Shown piece by piece: positions 7,615 to 13,409 of a stretch of DNA of 22,144 nucleotides. Source of the stretch: JBEKHI01 sp050012355 (GTDB lineage Bacteria > Actinomycetota > Actinomycetes > Streptosporangiales > Streptosporangiaceae); the NCBI GenBank assembly GCA_050012355.1, contig JBEKHI010000101.1, forward strand, positions 1-22,144. The letters are read 5' to 3'. The notes beneath the pieces were generated by a model. The model was not told the origin of the DNA, searched no databases, and worked only from the letters and a program-made list of their open reading frames with translations. The translations under genes and the position numbers were made by a program. Positions within the stretch are counted from its first letter, which is position 1, and the number at the start of each line of letters is the position of its first letter.

Positions 7615-7679
7615 GGCGACCCCATCGATGGGTCATCGATAGCGCCATAGCCCCAGCGATGGGCCATCGCTGGGGTGGC
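7615..7679. repeat. Hairpin-rich element, copy 2 (inverted relative to 4611-4672)
   Basis: Starting 38 nt after the MFS fragment stop, this element has ATCGATG-GGT-CATCGAT (7624-7640) and an 11-bp perfect stem CCCCAGCGATG/CATCGCTGGGG with a 3-nt loop (7651-7675). Aligned with the reverse complement of 4608-4672, it agrees at roughly 53 of 65 positions, with the first 16 bases identical. It probably acts as a terminator; whether it is also a mobile repeat is open. Confidence 0.55.
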
Positions 7680-7900
7680 AAAGCCGCGTCGGCGGGCGTT
7701 TACCGCGCGGCGAAATGCCGCGAACCCACGTATTTGGGAACGCGGCCCTACGCGCTTGGACCACCAGAACCATTCCCTTGCCAGCGCGCACTAGTCGTTG
7801 ACGATGTTCACCTGAAAAATTGTCCAGCCGTGGTACCCAAACGGCGCGACCTGGCGCACTAAGAGATGTCATGGTCCTCAGGAAGTGGCGGGCGGTATAC
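7680..7900. other. Intergenic region upstream of the small-protein/sigma cluster
   Basis: I see no gene here. GC content drops relative to the flanks. An imperfect inverted repeat lies at about 7720-7747 (CCGCG ... CGCGG). TTGACG at 7798-7803 could be a -35 element, but no convincing -10 follows at 16-18 nt, so no promoter is claimed. Confidence 0.3.
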
Positions 7901-8146
7901 ATGAATCTCACTCCCGAGAGCGGAGCGCTGGCTGTTCTGGTCATACGCGGCATGTCGCTCATAGGTCTGTCGTTGCGCCTTCGCTGGCAGCAGCGTCATG
8001 AAGAGAGCAAGGGGCAGATGGTGGTGACGATGATGTCGTCCCTCCCTCCCGGCTGGGCCATCGAGGAGCAGTTCGCTGATGGCTCCCGACTCAAGATCAG
8101 TCAGAGGCCGGACCGAGCCGGAGAGTGCTGCAATGAACGAGCCTGA
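7901..8146 (+). CDS. Small protein with one hydrophobic helix, upstream of and overlapping the sigma factor gene
   Basis: The reading frame gives 81 aa from ATG 7901 (an in-frame ATG at 7871 would add 10 residues). It begins with a hydrophobic helix (GALAVLVIRGMSLIGLSL), a basic stretch LRLRWQQRH, then a small polar domain with SSLPPGWAIEEQFADGSRLKIS. The helix / basic / 'LPPG..I.E...DGS.L.I' plan looks like a real small protein rather than chance. It resembles small proteins I recall near actinobacterial sigma factors, but I cannot name a family. Its stop codon lies 14 bases inside the sigma gene, which suggests translational coupling. Ribosome-binding signals are weak for both starts. Confidence 0.5.
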   Translation: MNLTPESGALAVLVIRGMSLIGLSLRLRWQQRHEESKGQMVVTMMSSLPPGWAIEEQFADGSRLKISQRPDRAGECCNERA

Positions 8147-8699
8147 ACGAAGTGAATCAGGGAGAAAGCTTGTCGCCGACCCTAAAGCAGACCAGACGCA
8201 TGCGCCTGCTGATGGCAATGTGGTCGAGTCGTTCAGTGCCTTCTACCGGGAATCGCTGCCAGGTCTCGTGGCATTTCTGATGTACCAAGGAGCCACTCTG
8301 GCGGACGCTAGTGACCTTGCGCAAGAGGCCATGACTGACGCGTTCCGTTCGTGGGATGTGATCGAATACCCGAAGGCATGGACACGAAGGGTGGCTTCTC
8401 GAGCGTTCCTGCGCGAGTTGTCGCGAGCCGAGGACCCGGTCGGCGATATGCCTGAATTGGGGGCGCTTCTCCGTGAAGGTGAAGTAATCGACTGGGAGGA
8501 AAGACACGAGGTGCTGCGGCTGATGCGGCTTCTCCCGCCGCGGCAACGCCAGGTTCTGGCGTGGTACTTCGATGGCTTCAAGCCAGCAGAGATCGCGGCC
8601 GAGCTAGGCCTGTCCTCGGATGTTGTACGGGCAAATCTCAAGAAGGCCCGGCGCGCGATCGCAGCTCACCTGGCCAGCAGAGAGGAGGACATGCGATGA
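8133..8699 (+). CDS. ECF-type RNA polymerase sigma factor
   Basis: The protein has 188 aa. ATG 8133 is chosen because GGAGAG at 8120-8125 is 7 nt upstream. Region 2 spans about residues 36-99 (FYRESLPGLVAFLMYQGATLADASDLAQEAMTDAF and the RAFLRELSR end); region 4 spans about 124-180 (LRLMRLLPPRQRQVLAW, then the helix-turn-helix PAEIAAELGLSSDVVRANLKKARRAI). There is no sigma-1.1 or region 3. It redirects RNA polymerase to specific promoters. No zinc-binding or membrane anti-sigma gene follows; the next gene overlaps by ATGA and encodes a hydrophilic unknown protein, while the preceding small membrane protein overlaps its start. Base composition is visibly less GC-rich than neighbouring genes, which fits horizontal acquisition. 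Confidence 0.9.
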   Translation: MNEPERSESGRKLVADPKADQTHAPADGNVVESFSAFYRESLPGLVAFLMYQGATLADASDLAQEAMTDAFRSWDVIEYPKAWTRRVASRAFLRELSRAEDPVGDMPELGALLREGEVIDWEERHEVLRLMRLLPPRQRQVLAWYFDGFKPAEIAAELGLSSDVVRANLKKARRAIAAHLASREEDMR

Positions 8700-9115
8700 G
8701 CCGCACAAGTAACTCCAGTGTTACTCCGGAGGCTCAGCGGCCCGCCCAAGCCCACGAAGCATTCGTCAGCGAGCTTCGCGAGGCCCTCGATCTCGGAGCC
8801 GGGCTTCGAGATGCTCTAGTGCCCGCAGCCCACGCGACCCTTACCACTGATGTGAGCCTGGCGATCGACATCGAGCGAGGTCTAGCTAACGCGCTGCCAG
8901 ACGACGCCGCAACAGCATCACCGAATTCAGGTCCCGAGAACACCGGCCCTGGATTTCCGCCGGGACCTATTCCGATTGGATACACGGCAGATGAGCCGGC
9001 CGACGCGATCCCGCCCCAGCTGCGGGATTGGAGACCTCGCTTGAACAGGGACCGAGGCCGTTCCCGCGATCAGGACCGTAACTGGACTCCGCCCAAGCCC
9101 GAAGAGGGTGATTGA
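8696..9115 (+). CDS. Hydrophilic protein of unknown function, coupled to the sigma factor
   Basis: The protein has 139 aa. ATG 8696 overlaps the sigma stop in an ATGATG-like junction (ATG 8696-8698, TGA 8697-8699) and is preceded by AGAGGAGG (8681-8688), so translation is coupled. I do not recognise the family. The N-terminal half is helical and mildly acidic (AHEAFVSELREALDLGAGLRDAL). The C-terminal half is disordered-looking, rich in Pro, Gly, Arg and Asp (RDRGRSRDQDRNWTPPKPEEGD). There is no membrane segment and no Cys/His zinc motif, so it is not a classical anti-sigma factor. Position suggests it modulates or works with the sigma factor; this is inference. Confidence 0.7.
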   Translation: MSRTSNSSVTPEAQRPAQAHEAFVSELREALDLGAGLRDALVPAAHATLTTDVSLAIDIERGLANALPDDAATASPNSGPENTGPGFPPGPIPIGYTADEPADAIPPQLRDWRPRLNRDRGRSRDQDRNWTPPKPEEGD

Positions 9116-9267
9116 TGACGAGTGTCGCTCCTGGCCGGTTAGATGCGCGGCGTTCCCGATCCGGGCGTTAGCCTCGTGGTCGGCTACGGGGCTCCCGCCC
9201 AGGATGCCTGCGCGTCGGCAGTCGAAGCGCTGATCCATGCGCATCGATCCGGTTTCCGTCTGGCACC

Positions 9268-10053
9268 ATGAACAGTATGGAGATCGCCGAGCACATCGAC
9301 ACTCTGGAACGCAACGGCGACGCGCTCGCCCAGGCCACCGGGAAGACCGGTCTTGACGCGGACGTACCGCCGTGCCCGGGCTGGACGGTCGCCGACCTGA
9401 TCCGGCACACCGGGTACGTCCATCGCTGGGCCGCCCGCAACGTGGCCGAACAGCCACCCAAGGTGATCGGCGGGGATACCGAGGAGGACATCCTCGGCGG
9501 CGGCCCGTCAGACGAGGAACTCCTCGACTGGTTCCGTGACGGCTACGCCGCGCTGGCGGAAACGCTGCGCAAAACGGACCCGGCGGCGCCCGCCCCGGTC
9601 TTCCTGCCGAATACGACCTCGCCGCTCGGGTTCTGGGCGCGCAGACAGGCACACGAGACCGCGATCCACCGCGCTGACGCGGAACTCGCCGCCGGGCAGC
9701 CGCCGGCCTACGACAAGAGCTTCGCGGCTGACGGGCTCGACGAGCTGATCATGGGCTTCGCGGCCCGTGGCCGGAGGATCCCCGAGGGGATACGCGGTAG
9801 GTCGATCCTCGTCCGCAGCGCCGACACCGAGAACGCGTGGCGGCTTGCCTGGTCGGCCGACCCCGGCACCCGCGGAACATGCGAGCGACTCTCACTGGCC
9901 GACGACATCACCGCCGACTGCGTGCTCAGCGGCCCTGCCGAAGGTCTCTACCTCACCTTGTGGAACCGCAGCGACGCATCAGCGGCCGGAGTCACGATAA
10001 CCGGCGCGACCGACGTCGCGGCCGCCTGGCGTGACTTCAAAGTGTGCTGGTGA
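9268..10053 (+). CDS. Maleylpyruvate isomerase family mycothiol-dependent enzyme
   Basis: The protein has 261 aa and belongs to the DinB-like MDMPI family, in which a helical bundle binds Zn and mycothiol. The N-terminal motif CPGWTVADLIRHTGYVHRW (residues 36-54) and the HETAIHRADAE motif (129-139) supply the expected metal ligands: a His at 47 or 52, Glu130 and His134. A C-terminal MDMPI domain follows (LVRSADTENAWRLAW ... ECERLSLADD-like region to FKVCW). Members transfer or isomerise substrates using mycothiol, the actinobacterial thiol, in the cytoplasm; the substrate here is unknown. ATG 9268 is used; ATG 9277 is possible. No good ribosome-binding site is seen. Confidence 0.85.
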   Translation: MNSMEIAEHIDTLERNGDALAQATGKTGLDADVPPCPGWTVADLIRHTGYVHRWAARNVAEQPPKVIGGDTEEDILGGGPSDEELLDWFRDGYAALAETLRKTDPAAPAPVFLPNTTSPLGFWARRQAHETAIHRADAELAAGQPPAYDKSFAADGLDELIMGFAARGRRIPEGIRGRSILVRSADTENAWRLAWSADPGTRGTCERLSLADDITADCVLSGPAEGLYLTLWNRSDASAAGVTITGATDVAAAWRDFKVCW

Positions 10054-10074
10054 GCTGCGTGCTGGTGAACTCGG

Positions 10075-10650
10075 GTGGGTGAGACACCGATCGCTGCTGG
10101 GATGCCACCATGGCCGATTAGCCCGGTGGCTTACGGCCCGGTCGTCCTCCGGCGATTCTCGGCCCTGGACATTCCCATGGTCCAAGAGTTGTCGACCGAC
10201 CCCTACGTTCCGCTCATCGGCACGCTGCCGCCGAATGCGAACCAGCAGGAAGCACAGGCCTACATAGACCGCCAGCTCGGCCGCTTGGCGGAGGGGACCG
10301 GTCTTTCGTTCGCGATAGCCGAGGCTGGCACCGATCGCGCGGTCGGCGGCATTGGCCTGTGGCTGCGGGGCCTGATCCACGGGCGAGCTACGGTCGGCTA
10401 CTCCGTGACTCCGAGCGCCCGGGGACGCGGCTTCGCCGCTGCCGCGCTGACGGCGCTCACGTGCTACGCCTGGAGCATTCCGGACCTGTACCGAATCGAG
10501 CTCTATATCGAGCCGTGGAACGACGGTTCCGTCAAGACCGCCGAACGAGCAGGCTACGAGCGCGAGGGGCTGTTGCGAAGCCATCAGGAAATCGGAGGCC
10601 GCCGGCGGGACATGTTCCTCTACGCGGCCATTAGGGCAGGCGCCGCCTGA
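10075..10650 (+). CDS. GNAT N-acetyltransferase (RimJ/RimL-like)
   Basis: The protein has 191 aa with a single Acetyltransf_3-type domain. It contains the substrate-side strand GPVVLRRFSALDIPMV, the acetyl-CoA loop SARGRGFAAAAL with its R-G-x-G-x-A type signature, and the closing YRIELYIEPWNDGSVKTAERAGYEREGLLRSH typical of RimJ/RimL enzymes that acetylate protein N-termini or small amines. The start is uncertain: GTG 10075, ATG 10102 and GTG 10126 are in frame, and the recognisable domain begins just after the last of these. It follows the MDMPI gene by 21 nt on the same strand and is convergent with an MFS remnant whose stop lies 4 bp away. Confidence 0.85.
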   Translation: MGETPIAAGMPPWPISPVAYGPVVLRRFSALDIPMVQELSTDPYVPLIGTLPPNANQQEAQAYIDRQLGRLAEGTGLSFAIAEAGTDRAVGGIGLWLRGLIHGRATVGYSVTPSARGRGFAAAALTALTCYAWSIPDLYRIELYIEPWNDGSVKTAERAGYEREGLLRSHQEIGGRRRDMFLYAAIRAGAA

Positions 10651-10654
10651 ATCC

Positions 10655-11320
10655 TTACACCCGGGGCGCGGTCTGCGACTGACGCTCCAGTGCGGGGGAT
10701 TCCGCGGACTCGGACTGCGGCTGGGGGAGGTCCTTCGACAACGACCGGTACGGCAGCAGCAGGACACTGGCCGTGCAAGCCAGCCCGCCGATGAACAGCG
10801 TTGTCCTGACTCCGACGACCGCGGCGAGCCCTCCGCCGGCCAGCACGCACAGCGGCTGCACGGTCTTGGAACTGATTCCCCAGGCGATCCGGACACGTGC
10901 CATGTACGCGTCGGCGGTGACGTTCATCCGGTAGGTGGCGAACACCGGGTTGAACACTCCCGCGCACGCCAGCATGACCGTATCGGCGGCCATGATGATC
11001 CCGAGACCGGCAATGCCATGCCGCGCGAGCGGGTACAGCAGCATCCACGGAGCGCGCAGCGCACCAAATACGAGCAGCACCCGGCGCTGTCCGAACCTCC
11101 GCACTAGGACCGGCGCGAGCCGTGACCCGGCGATCGCGCCGAGGCACGGGACGCCCAGCGCCAGCCCGTAGTCACGCGCGGGCAGCCCGAGCCCGACCAG
11201 AATGAGCACCGCGAGCAGCGGGGTGGACATGATCACCGGCCCGCCGAACACCATCGAGTTGAGGAACAGCGCCCGCAGCCCGCGGTGCGCGAAGATGTAC
11301 CGCCACCCGGCCCTGATGCC
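10655..11320 (-). pseudogene. C-terminal half of an MFS transporter (EntS-like), 5' end lost
   Basis: The minus-strand frame from about 11320 down to TAA at 10655-10657 encodes the linker and C-terminal six-helix half of a 12-helix MFS exporter: GIRAGWRYIFAHRGLRALFLN, MVFGGPVIMSTPLLAVLILV, SRLAPVLVRRFGQRRVLLVFG, and the last helices to LFIGGLACTASVLLLPY. The first ATG (11254) sits inside the first helix of this half, so it is not the native start. Upstream the frame runs into a VOC gene on the opposite strand, so about 200 N-terminal residues are absent. The coding sequence remaining is clean, which suggests a recent break. Confidence 0.8.
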
Positions 11321-11651
11321 CGAGTCGGCCGAGCGTTCCGCCGCTTTCTACGAGCAGTACCTGGGGCTGAAGCGCTCCGACGCGGGACCGCCGCACGCCG
11401 TCGTGTTCGGCACCAAGCCGGTCGCCTTCGCCGTCCGCGACGTCGTCGCGGGCACCGACCTGGACGCGATCGCGCAGCCGGGCCAGGGGATGGCGCTGTG
11501 GCTGCACGCCCCCGACGCGCAGGACATCCACGACGCCCTCGCCGCCGCCGGCACGACGATCGTCTCCGCGCCCGTCGACGGGCCGTTCGGCCGCACTTTC
11601 ACGTTCGCGGACCCCGACGGCTACCAGGTGACCCTCCACGACCGCGGCTGA
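11316..11651 (+). CDS. VOC (glyoxalase/bleomycin resistance-like) protein, N-terminus truncated
   Basis: The 111-residue frame reads ERSAAFYEQYLGL near its start and FTFADPDGYQVTLHDRG at its end, the classic first helix and last strand of a vicinal oxygen chelate domain. What normally precedes ERSAAFY is a first strand of about 10-12 residues that often carries a metal ligand; here it is replaced by MPESA, which is antisense to the MFS remnant. No ribosome-binding site precedes ATG 11316. It is therefore likely a 5'-truncated gene, possibly inactive. Members range from metal-dependent enzymes to drug-binding resistance proteins; the specific role cannot be told. Confidence 0.65.
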   Translation: MPESAERSAAFYEQYLGLKRSDAGPPHAVVFGTKPVAFAVRDVVAGTDLDAIAQPGQGMALWLHAPDAQDIHDALAAAGTTIVSAPVDGPFGRTFTFADPDGYQVTLHDRG

Positions 11652-11803
11652 GCCGGGCGTCCTGGTCTTCGGCACGGCAGGCGCCCTGAGCGGGCTTCTC
11701 ACAACGGCAGGCCAGCCGCCCGGGTGCGGCCGGGGCCGCCTCCCAAGCAGCCGCACAGTCAGGATTCCGTCTCGAGTACGGGCCGATCATCCGCGCCGCA
11801 CCC

Positions 11804-11841
11804 CGCGTGCTGGCCGGCCCGCGCGGGCCGGCCAGCACGCG
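11804..11841. terminator. Perfect 38-bp palindrome between convergent genes
   Basis: The 19-mer CGCGTGCTGGCCGGCCCGC (11804-11822) is followed immediately by its exact reverse complement (11823-11841). ACCTTTT follows on the plus strand. It lies 5 nt after the phospholipase D stop on the minus strand and downstream of the VOC gene on the plus strand, so it is a likely bidirectional terminator. I see no gene in 11652-11803. Confidence 0.75.
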
Positions 11842-11846
11842 ACCTT

Positions 11847-12869
11847 TTAATCCCAGGGCGTCCCGTCTGCGAAGTCGCTGGTGAACGTGGAGTTGATCGA
11901 GGACTCGATGGACTCGTCGTTGATGATCAGGCCGAGTTCCCTGTTCTCGGTGAGGGAAGTGTTGGAGAAGTTCTGCGATCCGATGAAGATCTTGGCGGTC
12001 GACTCGCCATAGTCGGCGAGGATCACCTTGCCGTGAATGTAGAACCCGGTGGACGAGCTGTAGTAGCTGATCTGCACACCGCAGTCGTAGAGCTCGTTGT
12101 ACTCGCTGTTGTACTCACCATCCTCGTTCTCGCCGACGAGCTGGACCGTCACTCCGTCCTCCGCCGCGTCGCACAGCGCGTCAACGACCGTCGAGTCGTC
12201 CATCTCCTCAGAGAAGATCTGCAGGCTGTACTGCGCATCGTTGATCAGGTCGAGCAGGTCGGTCTCTGAGGTGGTGGGGGACCAGACCAGGTCATCGCCC
12301 GCGCCGGGTGTGACGCTCTCGTGGGCGTAGTCGGCGTTGAAGACCTTCACGATCGCGGCGACGTCGTTGGCGTCGGTGTCCACCACGGCGAAGTCACGGC
12401 TGGTTGAGTAGTACTCGCTGGTGAGGTTGAGCGTCATGACGTCGGCGGTCGCGCCGTCGAACACGATGGACTTCTCATGCGTGTAGTAGTACTTGTCCCA
12501 CGACCAGACGACGCTGACACCGTTCTCGGTCAGGTAGTCATACGCGGCTTCGTTGGTGCTCTCCTCCCGCTCGTCGAGGATGACCCGGACATCGACGCCG
12601 CGCGCTTCCGCGGCCACGAGATCCTCCTCGGCAGTGGTGTCGGAAAGCTCGTACATCGTCATGTCGATGCTGGTCGTGGCGTCGTTGATCTGGTCGTAGA
12701 GCCAGGTGAAGCCCGCGTTCGGCTCGGTGTAGAGGGTGAAGTCCGATGAGGATGACTGGGCAGGCCGTACCGCAGCATGGCCGACGCTGGCTGTCAGCGT
12801 GACGCCCGCGGTAGCGACGAGCACTGTTGCCGCCGCGAGCACAGATCTGAGCAGTCCGCGATGGAACAT
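11847..12869 (-). CDS. Secreted phospholipase D-family protein with two HKD motifs
   Basis: The protein has 340 aa. ATG 12869 is preceded by AAAGGGA with 6 nt spacing. A signal peptide covers residues 1-32 (basic start, hydrophobic core, cleavage after GHA-A). Two PLD-like domains each carry an HxKxxxxD motif: His131-Lys133-Asp138 (THEKSIVFDG) and His279-Lys281-Asp286 (IHGKVILADY), the second followed by GSQNFSNTSLTENRELG. Both halves keep their catalytic residues, so a phosphodiesterase or nuclease activity outside the cell is likely; lipid versus DNA substrate is not decidable from sequence. The mature protein is acidic. Upstream lie a LacI-type operator and a leader hairpin, and downstream a perfect palindrome terminator. 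It forms a single-gene unit. Confidence 0.9.
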   Translation of the reverse strand: MFHRGLLRSVLAAATVLVATAGVTLTASVGHAAVRPAQSSSSDFTLYTEPNAGFTWLYDQINDATTSIDMTMYELSDTTAEEDLVAAEARGVDVRVILDEREESTNEAAYDYLTENGVSVVWSWDKYYYTHEKSIVFDGATADVMTLNLTSEYYSTSRDFAVVDTDANDVAAIVKVFNADYAHESVTPGAGDDLVWSPTTSETDLLDLINDAQYSLQIFSEEMDDSTVVDALCDAAEDGVTVQLVGENEDGEYNSEYNELYDCGVQISYYSSSTGFYIHGKVILADYGESTAKIFIGSQNFSNTSLTENRELGLIINDESIESSINSTFTSDFADGTPWD

Positions 12870-12889
12870 GGGGGGTCCCTTTCGTCCGT

Positions 12890-12919
12890 GCCGCGAGGCA
12901 CGCTGTCACACCTCGCGGC
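12890..12919 (-). promoter_or_regulatory. Leader stem-loop upstream of the phospholipase D gene
   Basis: GCCGCGAGG (12890-12898) and CCTCGCGGC (12911-12919) form a 9-bp perfect inverted repeat with a 12-nt loop, 21 to 50 nt before the start codon on the minus strand. It may affect mRNA stability or translation, or may bind a repressor. Confidence 0.35.
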
Positions 12920-12930
12920 GATGTAGGCGA

Positions 12931-12944
12931 TGTAATCGCTTACC
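12931..12944. promoter_or_regulatory. LacI-family-type operator upstream of the phospholipase D gene
   Basis: TGTAATCGCTTACC fits 13 of 14 positions of the LacI/CcpA-type pattern TGTAA-N-CG-N-TTACA: a near-palindrome centred on CG. It is also part of the 9-bp inverted repeat GTAGGCGAT/ATCGCTTAC at 12923-12943. It lies about 62-75 nt before the start codon, where a repressor could block the promoter. Regulation of the secreted enzyme by a sugar-responsive LacI repressor is inference. Confidence 0.5.
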
Positions 12945-13409
12945 TACCCATAGTTCCGATAAGCACGTCTATGACGGAACACGACAGGTGACCATTTGAT
13001 GACCATCCGGTAACTGGCACGCCACGGCCGCAAGCACTTGCCAAGCGCCCCTGGTGATGCCTGGTATATCCGGGCGCGATGGCCGCTCCTGACGCGGTAT
13101 GCCCCATATGTGCGCTATTGCCCCACGGGGGAGGCCGAAGCGGGGACTTGTTTTCCTGGTGGGTGTGGCACTGCCCACCAAAGAGTGCGGATAGGGCCGC
13201 ACCCACCAGGATCGGCTGGCTGGCGGGGCGCACAGATCGGGCGAAAGCTGGAGAGAAATGCCCGGTAACCTCGGCGCGGCACTGCCGCCGGGCAGGGTGA
13301 CTCCGATAGAGTTGACGCACCTAAGGATGACAATCTCCACGCTGCCCCGGAGCTCGGGAAGGCGGCGTGCGGTGTTGCCCAAAAAGCGGTGTGCTTGGAG
13401 GAGCCACAT
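12945..13409. other. Long intergenic region upstream of dnaE
   Basis: These 465 bases lie between the divergent phospholipase D and dnaE genes. I see no convincing coding sequence. They contain the alternative-hairpin structure at 13155-13210. TTGACG at 13312-13317 is a possible -35 element but has no matching -10. The dnaE ribosome-binding site TTGGAGGAG is at 13395-13403. Confidence 0.4.
13155..13210 (+). promoter_or_regulatory. Mutually exclusive stem-loops in the dnaE leader region
   Basis: CCTGGTGGGTGTGGC (13155-13169) pairs with GCCGCACCCACCAGG (13196-13210), 15 positions with one wobble. The inner TGGTGGG (13157-13163) can instead pair with a closer CCCACCA (13174-13180). Two alternative pairings of one arm is the layout of an attenuator, but no T tract follows and no known RNA family is recognised. 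It is 200-255 nt before the dnaE start. Confidence 0.3.

Noticed and set aside
4611..7679. Insertion sequence or composite transposon bounded by the inverted elements
   Set aside because: There is no transposase, no target-site duplication is visible, and both elements sit at gene ends where terminators are expected; kept only as a repeat observation.
7798..7826. Sigma-70 promoter for the small-protein/sigma cluster
   Set aside because: TTGACG lacks a matching -10 at suitable spacing, and a nearby GAAC...CGTT pair has about 25 nt spacing, too long for an ECF promoter.
13000..13300. tRNA, 6S, RNase P RNA or a known riboswitch in the dnaE upstream region
   Set aside because: Stem-loops are present but none of the conserved core sequences I know for these RNAs can be found.
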